This document shows, in pieces, positions 24,416-32,460 of a stretch of 61,396 nucleotides of DNA. Both the position numbers and the translations under genes were made by a program. The notes beneath the pieces were generated by a model. That model ran no database searches. It had not been told where the DNA came from and worked only from the letters and a program-made list of their open reading frames with translations. The stretch comes from Lactobacillus sp. HBUAS51381. GTDB lineage: Bacteria; Bacillota; Bacilli; Lactobacillales; Lactobacillaceae. The first letter of the stretch is position 1. Each line of letters begins with the position of its first letter. The stretch is from positions 1 to 61,396 of the forward strand of contig NZ_JAAVSC010000015.1 in assembly GCF_012641095.1 (NCBI RefSeq). The letters are read 5' to 3'.

Positions 24416-24547
24416 ATGACCCGTACAGTCATTTTTAAATCGGTTTCAGTATAGCATCGCGGGTGGCGAATTTAAGGCCTGATTTGGCCCGCTAATTTTC
24501 AGAAAAGGCGGTGAAATCACGATATATCTGAAATGCAATCGATTCCG
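24416..24547 (-). promoter_or_regulatory. Control region of cassette 2: dyad, cre-like box, -10, upstream element
   Basis: On the minus strand: TATACT (24448-24453), an overlapping cre-like TGAAACCGATTTAA (24435-24448, 13/14), and a 17-bp dyad ATGAC-TGTACGG-GTCAT (24416-24432). About 81 bp upstream of the -10 is TGCAATCGATTCCG (24534-24547). The same elements occur before cassette 1 with spacings that differ by no more than 1 bp. The dyad cores differ (CCAATTGG against TGTACGG) while the ATGA/TCAT ends are kept. Confidence 0.7.
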
Positions 24548-24627
24548 TTTTTTCGTGAAAAGGGTCACTTATGGCGCAAAAATTGCCTTGTGTGAAACCT
24601 TTTACCTGTCGTTTTCACACTTGCCGG

Positions 24628-24656
24628 TTGCCACCTCACCCAATCCATGCTAAGCT
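24628..24656 (+). promoter_or_regulatory. Promoter of the guanidine exporter operon
   Basis: TTGCCA (24628-24633) and TAAGCT (24651-24656) are separated by 17 bp, about 30 bp before the riboswitch aptamer. Confidence 0.6.
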
Positions 24657-24684
24657 AACGCTACCGAATCAAATCGCATATTCT

Positions 24685-24812
24685 GTTCTCTAGGGTTCCG
24701 CTGTTTAGACAGGCCTGGTCCGAGAGGGAACCTACGGGAGGTCCCGTAGACACGGAAGGGAAAAAGCCTGGGAGATGTTGTCGTCATGACAACATTTCTC
24801 AGGCTTTTTTCT
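24685..24812 (+). ncRNA. Guanidine-I (ykkC-yxkD) riboswitch with terminator platform
   Basis: The aptamer core is read as TCTAGGGTTCCG, then CTGGTCCGAGAGGGAACC, ACGGGAGGTCCCGT, ACACGGAAGGGAAAAAGCCTGGGAG. These match the conserved ykkC class blocks (TAGGGTTCCG, GGTCCGAGAG, ACGG, GGGA). The expression platform is AAAAGCCTGGGAGATGTTGTC (24764 on) pairing with GACAACATTTCTCAGGCTTTTTT to 24811, an intrinsic terminator that overlaps the end of the aptamer. Ligand binding would favour read-through into the SMR pair starting at 24835. Confidence 0.92.
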
Positions 24813-24834
24813 GGAATTATAGGAGGAATCTCTG

Positions 24835-25161
24835 ATGTTAAAACACTGGTTACGCGTCCTTTATGGCGCTTTCTTTGAAGTTGGGTGGGTCGTGGGCTTT
24901 AAACACGCCGCCACCTTCTGGGAATGGGGCTTGACGGCCCTCGCCGTTTATCTGAGCTTTTACTTTTTAATCAAGGCCGGCGAGGTGCTCCCCGCTGGCA
25001 CGGCCTACGCCGTCTTCGTGGGACTGGGCACACTGGGCACCACCGTTGTGGGCATCTTAGCATTTGGTGAACCCGTCAGTCTAGCCAAGGTCGCCCTGAT
25101 TGCCCTGTTACTCATTGGCATCGGCGGCTTACAGACCGTTACGACTAAGGAGGCGCATTAA
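24835..25161 (+). CDS. SMR-family guanidinium exporter subunit (SugE/Gdx/YkkC-like)
   Basis: 108 residues with four transmembrane helices. The first helix FFEVGWVVGFKHA holds the essential SMR Glu (residue 15) in the Gdx-type EVGW setting rather than the drug-type pattern. GTAYAVFVGLGTLGT is the typical helix-3/4 region. RBS is AGGAGGAATCT. It is the first gene under the guanidine-I riboswitch and pairs with the next SMR gene, which suggests a heterodimer like YkkCD. It expels guanidinium in exchange for protons across the cytoplasmic membrane. Confidence 0.9.
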   Translation: MLKHWLRVLYGAFFEVGWVVGFKHAATFWEWGLTALAVYLSFYFLIKAGEVLPAGTAYAVFVGLGTLGTTVVGILAFGEPVSLAKVALIALLLIGIGGLQTVTTKEAH

Positions 25162-25162
25162 G

Positions 25163-25477
25163 ATGGCGTGGATTTTTCTCGTGATTGCCGGCCTGTGTGA
25201 AATGCTCGGCGTGACCTTCATGAACTGGGCCATCCACCGAAGAACCTGGCCCCTGTGGACCGCCATGGTGATCGGCTATGGGCTGAGTTTTGGCTTTCTT
25301 GATCTCGCGCTCCAGACGCTTCCCATGGGCACGGCCTACGCCGTCTGGACCGGGATCGGCGCTGCCGGCGGGGTCCTCACTGGGATGCTCTTCTTCGGCG
25401 AATCCAAGGACTGGCGCAAGCTACTCTGGGTCGGCGTCATTCTGGTCGCCGTGATGGGCCTAAAGCTCATCAGTTAA
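25163..25477 (+). CDS. SMR-family guanidinium exporter, second subunit (YkkD-like)
   Basis: 104 residues starting at the ATG at 25163, one base after the first subunit's stop and preceded by AAGGAGGCGCATTAAG. There are four helices. The essential Glu is in GLCEMLGVTFMNWA (residue 14), and MGTAYAVWTGIGAAGG is the helix-3 signature. Two adjacent SMR genes with different N-termini are typical of obligate pairs with opposite membrane orientation. The last 18 bp overlap the convergent GNAT gene, so the operon's terminator must lie inside that gene or beyond it. Confidence 0.88.
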   Translation: MAWIFLVIAGLCEMLGVTFMNWAIHRRTWPLWTAMVIGYGLSFGFLDLALQTLPMGTAYAVWTGIGAAGGVLTGMLFFGESKDWRKLLWVGVILVAVMGLKLIS

Positions 25478-25960
25478 CGGTAACACTAGGTTATACCAGG
25501 TCTCACCGGCATGTGCGGAGGCCGAGACGCCTTCGTTCACGTACCCGTTGCGTTCATAGAAAGGAATCAGCCGTTTGAGACAGGTTAGCGTGATGGCCTG
25601 TCGGTGCTGCTGCCGGGCAACCTGGGCCAGAGCCGTCAACAATTGGCTGGCGATCCCTGCGCCTTGGTGAGCGGGGCTGACGGCCAAACTGAGAACGGTT
25701 TGGTAGGCATCTTCCTTAGCATTAGGCGTGGACTGGGCGAAGAGCTCATCGGTCAGATAACGGTGGTTAAAGGCCGGTCCCACCACATAACCCACGACCG
25801 TTGCTCCCTGTCTGGCCACGAGAAACGTATCTGAAATCAAGCGGATCCGTTCGGCCATACTGGCTTCGGTTGCGGCTTCCGCCGGTGAGAAGCCGGCTTG
25901 CTCAATGGCCATGATCTGGTCGAGGTCTTGGGGTTGAGCGGGCGTGATCGTTAGTGGCAA
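25460..25960 (-). CDS. GNAT-family N-acetyltransferase
   Basis: 166 residues. The start is TTG at 25960, with AAAGGATG 8 nt upstream. The acetyl-CoA-binding motif A is VLSLAVSPAHQGAGIASQLLTAL (about 88-110), with Q/GxGxA replaced by QGAGIA, and motif B is LIPFYERNGYVNEG. The best resemblance is to small AANAT-like acetyltransferases acting on amines. The gene is convergent with the SMR pair and overlaps its 3' end by 18 bp. The substrate is unknown. Confidence 0.85.
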   Translation of the reverse strand: MPLTITPAQPQDLDQIMAIEQAGFSPAEAATEASMAERIRLISDTFLVARQGATVVGYVVGPAFNHRYLTDELFAQSTPNAKEDAYQTVLSLAVSPAHQGAGIASQLLTALAQVARQQHRQAITLTCLKRLIPFYERNGYVNEGVSASAHAGETWYNLVLPLTDEL

Positions 25961-25992
25961 ATTTAAAACATCCTTTCAAACTTCAGTCTCTA

Positions 25993-26043
25993 ACTATAAA
26001 AAGCGATGCGGCTCACCGGCGAGGGTGGCTGTATCGCTTTTCT
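25993..26043 (-). terminator. Terminator of the GH65/esterase/symporter operon
   Basis: AAAAGCGAT and ATCGCTTTTT pair over 9 bp around an inner GC-rich hairpin (AGCCACC..GGTGAGCC). It lies 50 bp after the GH65 stop on the minus strand. Confidence 0.78.
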
Positions 26044-26091
26044 ATTTGTATATGCTATTGCGTGTATTTTCTTCAGCTAGCCTCAAACCCA

Positions 26092-28296
26092 CTAGCTAAC
26101 CTTCTCTAAAGAAATCAATTCACCGTTAACGCTCACCCCATACGTTGGAATCGGACCACTAATCACGGTCACATCCAAGTTATCCGCCGTCAAATCAATC
26201 TCCAAGACACTCTCGGCAATCTTCATGCGGTAGGTCAAACGGGTTAACTCTGCGGGCAGATGGTTGGCAAAATGAACAACCTCATCCTGTACGTAGAAGC
26301 CAGAGAACCCGGCTACCAGTGCCAACCAGCTACCGCCTAAGTTGGCTAAATGCAAGCCATCCGCCGTGTTCTTTTGCAAATCGACCAAGTCCATCCGCGC
26401 CGTATCCATGAAGTAGCGGTAAGCCTTTTCCGGATCATTCATCCGGGCTGCTAGAATGCTAAAGATTGACCGCGACAACGAAGAATCGTGAGTCGTGACG
26501 CCTTCATAGTAGTTATACTCCCGCTTCAACTGATCCAGCGGCATATCCTCTGGGAACAGGTAGTCCGCCAACAGCGTATCGGCCTGTTTGGCCACCTGAT
26601 ACCGGTAGATTGTCAGGGGATGGTAGTGGAGCAATAGTGGGAAGTTCCCCGGCGTTGACTTCTCCGCTGGCCAGCGTGGCTTATCCAGGAAACTGTCGTC
26701 CTGTTCGTTAATCCGCAGTTCCTTGCTGTATGGCAGGTAAACGTGATCGGCCAGATTCTGATAGACGTCCAGGTCCGCTTCGCTCAGGCCAAACTTCGCC
26801 AACAGCTGCGGCGAGCGTTTCATCATCTGATGGGCCAATTCAACGACCAATTCAAAGTTATGCTTGGCCAATCGGTTGGTGTAGTAATTATTATTGACTA
26901 GCGCCGTGTACTCATCGGGTCCCGTGACCGTATGGAATTCGAACCGACAATCATCGCCGACCTGACGCCATGAGCCAAAGTTCTCCCAGAAGCGGGCCGT
27001 TTCCAAGACCATCTCAAACCCACATTGAATGATAAAGTCCAAATCCCGCGTGATTTCAAAGTACTTGCCAACGGCATAGGCGATGTCGGCATCAATGTGA
27101 TACTGCGCCGTACCTGCCGGGAAGTACGCCGAGGCCTCTTCACCGTTGATGGTCCGCCAAGCAAATAACGCCCCCTGGTCGACCCCTAACGCCCGAGCCC
27201 GGTCTCTAGCTTGCGGTAAAATCTGGTAGCGATACAGCAACAACTGCCGCGCCATCTGCTGATTCGTGTACGTGAAGTACGGCAACATGTACATTTCCGT
27301 ATCCCAGAAGTAGTGGCCCTCGTACCCGGACCCGCTGAGCCCCTTGGCCGCAATATTCGTCCGGCCATCGCGACCTGCCGCTTGATTCAATTGGAAAATA
27401 TTGTAGTGAATCGCCAGGTCGAGTTCATCGTTGCCACCAACACTGACCTCACTACGATCCCAAACGCCCTGCCAGAACTCACGGCTGTCCGTGGTTAAGG
27501 TCGCAAGCGAGCTGGCCAGAAACATCGCGGCGGGATCAATCGTATTGTGCTGGCCCACTTCACCCACGTAGGCTTCGTACGCCAACGTGTGGGGCTGTTG
27601 ATCGCTCAGGTCGACGGGCTGCTGTAATAATTGGCCGCGCGTCTTGAGAATCCCCAGATACATCGTCACTGCCTGCTTGGTCATCCGGGTCTTCACGTGG
27701 TAGCGCTGAAGATCCTGGGTGATAAAGGCCGTTTCGCAGATCGGTAACCCCGCCATTCGCGTCTTTCGCGGATCGGCGGAATGAATGGCTTCGGCCTCGG
27801 CTGGCACGGCAATCGACTTGCTGACCAACACCTTGCCCGCATAGTTACCGGCAGAAAAGGTATAGCTGATGCCCCACATACTGTTTTGACTCTGCCCGAT
27901 CACGGATTTCACGGCCATCGTAATGGTTTCACCCTGGTCCGTCTTAATCAGGTACTGTTCATTGAGTTCCCCCGTACCCAGATTCAGGTCGACCGCGGTG
28001 CGCTTACTGTGCACAAATTGATGGCCGTTGCCGGTCGACACGTGGATGTGCCGAAGATCGGGCAAATTTAGAATGGTCTGGTGTTGCTGGGCGTATCCAA
28101 TCCCGGCCTCGCCATACGTAATGGGGGCGGTTTCATAAAACCCATTAATCAAGGTTCCCGTAATTGGATTGCCGCTAACGGGATCATTGGCCCGGACGCC
28201 GAAGTGTCCATTCCCCAATGAAAAGACCGTTTCCAAATACTCTGGTTGTTGGCCTGAAACATCGTCTAAAGTCAAATGATAGTCGCGTAAAGTCAC
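26092..28296 (-). CDS. GH65 disaccharide phosphorylase (maltose/kojibiose phosphorylase type)
   Basis: About 734 residues from the GTG at 28296, which is 6 nt from GGGGGAG; an in-frame TTG 15 bp upstream is less likely. The N-terminal beta-sandwich begins near ETVFSLGNGHFGVR. The (alpha/alpha)6 barrel contains GSGYEGHYFWDTEMYMLP (about 322-339) and the catalytic acid Glu in TVTGPDEYTALVNNN (Glu at about 462). C-terminal segments LHLANLGGSWLALVAGF and VHFANHLP are typical. GH65 phosphorolyses alpha-glucosides to beta-glucose 1-phosphate and glucose. It is the last gene of the symporter/esterase operon. No beta-phosphoglucomutase gene is in the window. Confidence 0.92.
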   Translation of the reverse strand: MTLRDYHLTLDDVSGQQPEYLETVFSLGNGHFGVRANDPVSGNPITGTLINGFYETAPITYGEAGIGYAQQHQTILNLPDLRHIHVSTGNGHQFVHSKRTAVDLNLGTGELNEQYLIKTDQGETITMAVKSVIGQSQNSMWGISYTFSAGNYAGKVLVSKSIAVPAEAEAIHSADPRKTRMAGLPICETAFITQDLQRYHVKTRMTKQAVTMYLGILKTRGQLLQQPVDLSDQQPHTLAYEAYVGEVGQHNTIDPAAMFLASSLATLTTDSREFWQGVWDRSEVSVGGNDELDLAIHYNIFQLNQAAGRDGRTNIAAKGLSGSGYEGHYFWDTEMYMLPYFTYTNQQMARQLLLYRYQILPQARDRARALGVDQGALFAWRTINGEEASAYFPAGTAQYHIDADIAYAVGKYFEITRDLDFIIQCGFEMVLETARFWENFGSWRQVGDDCRFEFHTVTGPDEYTALVNNNYYTNRLAKHNFELVVELAHQMMKRSPQLLAKFGLSEADLDVYQNLADHVYLPYSKELRINEQDDSFLDKPRWPAEKSTPGNFPLLLHYHPLTIYRYQVAKQADTLLADYLFPEDMPLDQLKREYNYYEGVTTHDSSLSRSIFSILAARMNDPEKAYRYFMDTARMDLVDLQKNTADGLHLANLGGSWLALVAGFSGFYVQDEVVHFANHLPAELTRLTYRMKIAESVLEIDLTADNLDVTVISGPIPTYGVSVNGELISLEKVS

Positions 28297-28324
28297 AATA
28301 ATCTCCCCCAATTGAGTTCAAACC

Positions 28325-29377
28325 TCAGATTAATTTTGCCGCCGAACGTAACGCATCCTGAACTGCCGGCACGTTACCCGTAAAGTTCAAGAAGGCGTGG
28401 CTAATGCCGCCGTAGCGGATATAATTGGCATCCCCGTTGGCTCGGCCAGCCTGGTCGATAAAGGCCTCTCCCTGTAGCCGGAACGGATCGTACTCGCCCA
28501 CCAGTAACGTGGTCTTCCTAAATACCTGTGGATCAGCCAACAGCGGTGACAGCAGCGGTGCGGTCAAATCCACCCGCTGATCAGCCACATAGTAACCACT
28601 CATAATTTCATCTAACTGTTCAAATAACTGATAGCTTCTGTGTAAAGCATCGCGCTGTTCCGGAACAATGTCAATTTGATCATCGTCCCACAGCGGACCG
28701 CCTAAATCTGACCCCTGAATCACGGTTGGGTAGAAGAGCAGGTGTGAGTCGATCGTACAGATGCCCATCGCCTGACAGAGTTGACTCACGCCTAGGGCAA
28801 TCGACCCGCCGGCAGAATCGCCGCCCACCGAGATGTGGTGGTAGTCCTTGGTCATGGCGGCCACGACCGCTAAGCCATCCAGGATACCTGCCGGATAGGG
28901 TTGTTCGGGTGCCAGTGCATAATCCACGTTGTAGACCACGCAATTGGCTTGTTCCGCCACGTACTTTAAGGCTAGCAAGACATCTTCTGGTGTTCCGCCA
29001 TAGTAGGCGCCGCCGTGGAAATAAATCAACGCTTTATCGGCGGTCAAATGGTCCATCCGCGCAATCCGAATGACCCGCACCCGGCGATTCATCGATACAA
29101 TCTGTTGCATTTCTATCTTCATATCTGCTGTGGTTAAGTCCTTTTGTCCCGAAGTCTCGGTCCCCTGACGAAGGCTAAAGAGGTCGGTCGGTAACTGCGG
29201 GTCTTCCTCGATTTCCGCGACGGTTTCCCAGACCAACGGTTCATAGGTGTGGGCAGGATCGCGTTCCTTAATCCACTTCGTAACCCCATCCGTAACTGTC
29301 GTCTTCCCCATTTTTGCCAATCGTTTAAGCTCGTCCGCATACCCCAGGGACTGCTTGGTTGTCGTATCATTCAACAT
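28325..29377 (-). CDS. Alpha/beta hydrolase of the hormone-sensitive-lipase family (esterase)
   Basis: 350 residues. The oxyanion-hole motif is YFHGGAYYGGT (about 118-128) and the nucleophile elbow is VGGDSAGGSIAL (Ser near 188). The late Asp is in LLVGEYDPFR and the His in GGISHAFLNF, which completes the triad. This is family IV (GDSAGG, HGG). It is the third gene of the operon. In a glycoside-utilisation operon such enzymes may remove acyl groups from the imported sugar; this is inference. Confidence 0.88.
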   Translation of the reverse strand: MLNDTTTKQSLGYADELKRLAKMGKTTVTDGVTKWIKERDPAHTYEPLVWETVAEIEEDPQLPTDLFSLRQGTETSGQKDLTTADMKIEMQQIVSMNRRVRVIRIARMDHLTADKALIYFHGGAYYGGTPEDVLLALKYVAEQANCVVYNVDYALAPEQPYPAGILDGLAVVAAMTKDYHHISVGGDSAGGSIALGVSQLCQAMGICTIDSHLLFYPTVIQGSDLGGPLWDDDQIDIVPEQRDALHRSYQLFEQLDEIMSGYYVADQRVDLTAPLLSPLLADPQVFRKTTLLVGEYDPFRLQGEAFIDQAGRANGDANYIRYGGISHAFLNFTGNVPAVQDALRSAAKLI

Positions 29378-29399
29378 GTCAATTACCCCTCTCGTGGAA

Positions 29400-30254
29400 T
29401 CACTGTTGCCGCCAAAAACGCTTTAAATCCCACAAATTATCTAGCCAGCGTATTTGTCGGTCAAACCATCCCGCCACGTCCGGTCGGATAAATCGCTCCC
29501 CAAAGGCTGGATTTGACGGTTCAAAGCTTACTGGAAATGCCGTCACGGCACGGGCTAAGCTTAACCCATGCGGGCCGTGCGGATAAATCACAACGTCCGT
29601 TGGAATCCGTTGTTGCTGCAAGGCCTTGGCATAACGCCGCGTATTCTCCGCGGCAATCAATTCATCATCTGCTGTCGTCCAAATAAAGGTTGGTGGATTC
29701 TGCGGTGTCACCAGTTTATCAGCTTCGTGTTCGCGCCAGTCTCCCGTAATGCTTCGCCGTACCGCTGATGTTGGCGGCCAGCCCAGTCGCAACCCGATGA
29801 CTGGATATCCCAAGGTCAACGCGCTCACCGCGAGACACATCGCGGGAATCTTTAAGGTGTAGGCCAAGCGTGGCCATAGATCCGCGTACAGTGCGGCCAC
29901 GTGACCCCCGGCAGAGAACCCCACGAGTAGAATATGGTCGGCACTGATCTGGTAACGAAGCGCGTGCTGCCGAAATTCTTGAACGACGCCGGCGACCTGA
30001 TAGAGTGCCGTGGGCAAAACCGGTGGCTGATCGCGTAGCTGGTAGGCGACGATGGCGACCGCAAACCCCTGTGCTAAATATTGAAGCGCCATGATTTCGC
30101 CTTCGCGATCCGAATAGAATTCATACCCGCCACCTGGTAGGAGAATCACCAACGGCCGCCGCTGGGATGGAAAGTCCGCAATGGCGGCCGGTTGATAGAA
30201 CGTCACGGTCACCGGATAATCTGGTAGTCCGCAGGTAAACTTAGATACCTTCAT
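29400..30254 (-). CDS. Alpha/beta hydrolase, acetyl-xylan/feruloyl-esterase-like
   Basis: 284 residues. The oxyanion motif is VILLPGGGYEFYSDREGE (about 33-50), the nucleophile is in LLVGFSAGGHVAALYADLW (Ser near 117), the acid in TTADDELIAAENTRRY and the His in YPHGPHGLSLA. This matches the BD-FAE/LpqC-like esterase group, often active on acetylated sugars. The start overlaps the symporter stop by 14 bp, which indicates translational coupling. Two different esterases in one sugar operon point to an acylated glycoside as substrate. Confidence 0.87.
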   Translation of the reverse strand: MKVSKFTCGLPDYPVTVTFYQPAAIADFPSQRRPLVILLPGGGYEFYSDREGEIMALQYLAQGFAVAIVAYQLRDQPPVLPTALYQVAGVVQEFRQHALRYQISADHILLVGFSAGGHVAALYADLWPRLAYTLKIPAMCLAVSALTLGYPVIGLRLGWPPTSAVRRSITGDWREHEADKLVTPQNPPTFIWTTADDELIAAENTRRYAKALQQQRIPTDVVIYPHGPHGLSLARAVTAFPVSFEPSNPAFGERFIRPDVAGWFDRQIRWLDNLWDLKRFWRQQ

Positions 30255-31617
30255 CGTCTAATTTATCGGCCGATTCTTTCAACGCTTTGGCCGATGTGAT
30301 TTCGTCTTCATCCAGCTGGTAGAAGACGTAGAGAATCCCGACAATCAATAAGGCTAAGATGATTGGCAACCAAACGAAGCTGGTACTAATCGCCATAAGC
30401 GCCTTTCCGCCTTGAATCTTGGCAGAGGCTTGGAAGCCACCCCAGGAAAGTAACCAACCAGAGATCAGGCCACCAAAGCCCATCCCCAACTTCGCACCAA
30501 CCATCGGCACTGAAGAAAGAATCCCGGGTTCATCAATTCGTAATTCAGATCGCGAGTATTCCACCGTATCGGCAATCATGACGAAGGAAATGGAGAACGC
30601 CGCCCCCATGGCAACCAGGGCAACAATATTTCCGATAAAGAGCATCGGCACGTTCTTAACTGCCATAATAGCTTCACCAATACCAAACCCGATTAATGAA
30701 ACCACCATGACGTTTCGGTGTTTCATAAATTTACTCAAGAACGGCACTGAAATGTTCCCGATCACGGCCACAATGACCAATCCGTTGAAGGCCCCAACCA
30801 AATCAGCCCGCCGGAACACGTAGGTCAGGTAATAAACGGCCGTTTGCATCCGAATCACCCAGAACGTTTGTAACAGGATAAAGCTAATACTCAAAGCCAC
30901 CCAAGGCTTGTTCTTAACGGCGCCCTTCAAGGAATCCTTAATGGACAGATGTCCTTGAATGTCTGGTGCGTCCTCGTCATCAACAATGTCGTCTTTTTCA
31001 CGCAGATTTGCAAATGAACTTAGGAACAAGGCGATAATGGCTAAACCAATGAAGAAGCCCCAAATCATCCAGCCTTTTTCGGCATTCTTACCACCTAACT
31101 TTGCAACCATCGGCAGTGAAACGGCCCCAATAACCGCGGTCCCGATGTTGGTCATGACCATCCGGGCACTGGCTAAGTTCGTCCGTTCATCTGGATCCTT
31201 AGTCAGACTGGGCAGGATCGCCGTGATAGGCGTGTTAGCCCCGGAATAAACTAAACTGAATAACGTGTAAACAATTGAAATCCAAGCTAACTGAAAAGCT
31301 TTGTTGCCCCCAAAGGATGGATTGAAGAACAGTAACATGGTCAGAATCCCCAGCGGAATCCCGAACCATAAGAAGTATGGCCGCGCCTTCCCGTATTTAG
31401 AATGCGTGTGGTCAATCAAGAAACCATAAACCACGCCATCAAAAGCATCAATGATCCGAACAACGAAGAACAACGTCCCCACAAACGCTGGTGAAATCCC
31501 AACAACCGTGGTGTAGTAGAACAATAGATAGAGCCCGACAATTTGCCAAATCAAGTTACCCGCCATGTCAGTCGCTCCATAGAAAACACGTTGTTTCCAT
31601 AACTGCGCTTTACTCAT
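30241..31617 (-). CDS. GPH-family glycoside:cation symporter
   Basis: 458 residues with twelve hydrophobic helices. GPH hallmarks are present: FYGATDMAGNLIWQIVGLYLL at the start, FVVRIIDAFDGVVYGFLIDH in loop 2/3 (Asp-rich), GKARPYFLWFGIPLG, and SIVYTLFSLVYSGANTPITAI. The C-terminal polar tail DEDEITSAKALKESADKLDDEG is short, with no IIA domain. It imports a glycoside with H+ or Na+. It is the first gene of the operon and lies behind a perfect cre box. RBS is GGGGGAGGG. Confidence 0.92.
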   Translation of the reverse strand: MSKAQLWKQRVFYGATDMAGNLIWQIVGLYLLFYYTTVVGISPAFVGTLFFVVRIIDAFDGVVYGFLIDHTHSKYGKARPYFLWFGIPLGILTMLLFFNPSFGGNKAFQLAWISIVYTLFSLVYSGANTPITAILPSLTKDPDERTNLASARMVMTNIGTAVIGAVSLPMVAKLGGKNAEKGWMIWGFFIGLAIIALFLSSFANLREKDDIVDDEDAPDIQGHLSIKDSLKGAVKNKPWVALSISFILLQTFWVIRMQTAVYYLTYVFRRADLVGAFNGLVIVAVIGNISVPFLSKFMKHRNVMVVSLIGFGIGEAIMAVKNVPMLFIGNIVALVAMGAAFSISFVMIADTVEYSRSELRIDEPGILSSVPMVGAKLGMGFGGLISGWLLSWGGFQASAKIQGGKALMAISTSFVWLPIILALLIVGILYVFYQLDEDEITSAKALKESADKLDDEGI

Positions 31618-31654
31618 GATGAACCCTCCCCCATTAAATTTAAACGCCTTACTC

Positions 31655-31677
31655 TGTAACCGCTTACATATATAGCA
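31655..31677 (-). promoter_or_regulatory. cre box over the promoter of the GPH/esterase/GH65 operon
   Basis: TGTAACCGCTTACA (31655-31668) matches the CcpA consensus at all 14 positions. The -10 candidates TATGCT (31672-31677) or TATATA lie immediately upstream on the minus strand, with a poor -35 (TTAACG) 17 bp further on. CcpA binding here would block transcription when glucose is present. A LacI-type regulator could use the same site. Confidence 0.78.
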
Positions 31678-31881
31678 TACCGGACTCTTGGCCGCTCGTT
31701 AATCCCCTTTCTTGGCTTCCAACTTACCTTTTCTAACCACCTTATCCACAAATTGGGATTTGTTGGGTAAAATTGACAAACCAACTGCGTTACTGCCCTC
31801 ATCATAACCGATACTGATGGGAATCACTCATTAGGGGACTTTATTAGTTTTCCATGCTAACTCACTGACCGAGAAATTGTC

Positions 31882-31926
31882 AAAAATGCGTGACCTGATT
31901 GGAATTATCCGCTCAGGTCACGCATT
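31882..31926 (-). terminator. Isolated terminator facing the LacI gene across repeat B
   Basis: AATGCGTGACCTGA (31885-31898) and TCAGGTCACGCATT (31913-31926) pair over 14 bp. The T run (TTTTTG) is on the minus strand. The only minus-strand gene reading into it is the LacI gene ending at 32461, so its message would carry the complement of repeat B as a 3' untranslated region of about 0.55 kb. From 31680 to 31880 I see no gene. Confidence 0.7.
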
Positions 31927-31959
31927 CACTTTGATGATCAAAAATATTGAACGTTCGTA

Positions 31960-32450
31960 AATATTGACAACTCTCGCTGATCAGGTTTATCGCCATTAAA
32001 TCAGTCACCACTGACCACCTGCGGCTGCCAGAGATTCCGGCGTTGTGGGGACCGCCTGCGGCCTGAAGAGCGGTCCTCCGGCTCGGTTTGAAGCCTGATA
32101 AAAATCATCAGTCTCCAAACACGTCCCGCGGTGTAAGCTGCTACTCAGCTTACACCACTATCACGACTGCCTCCATCTCTGGCTACCTCCGGCTACGGTG
32201 GTTAAAACCCACTAAATACGCGGACTCATCGCTGGAATGGTCGCATTCATCCACATAATGACTTACATCTCATGTAGCCGTGAGTGAGTCAAATTTGGTC
32301 TCAGCCGTGGGATTTTCCAAGCGATTTCTCTTGGAAAATGGCGACTTTGAGACACGTTTTTACGGCTCAAAGCAAGGGAAAAGACAGCACTTTGGCTTTT
32401 ACTGTTCCCCACAGTGTTCCAGACCAGATTTGGCGAACGGTAACTGCTAT
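31960..32450 (+). repeat. Intergenic repeat copy B
   Basis: Module 1 is bounded by GCCAGAGAT (32027-32035) and ATCTCTGGC (32175-32183), spanning 157 nt. Inside it is a perfect 11-bp-arm hairpin GGTGTAAGCTG/CAGCTTACACC (32130-32156). Module 2 is bounded by CAAATTTGGTCT (32290-32301) and AGACCAGATTTG (32421-32432), and encloses the stem TTTTCCAAG/CTTGGAAAA. The copy ends at GGCGAACGGTAA, 18 bp before the LacI stop, without the longer tail. Its left end (TTCGTAAATATTGACA... to TTTATCGCCATTAAATC) resembles the left ends of copies C and D. Confidence 0.88.
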
Positions 32451-32460
32451 AGACAAACGG

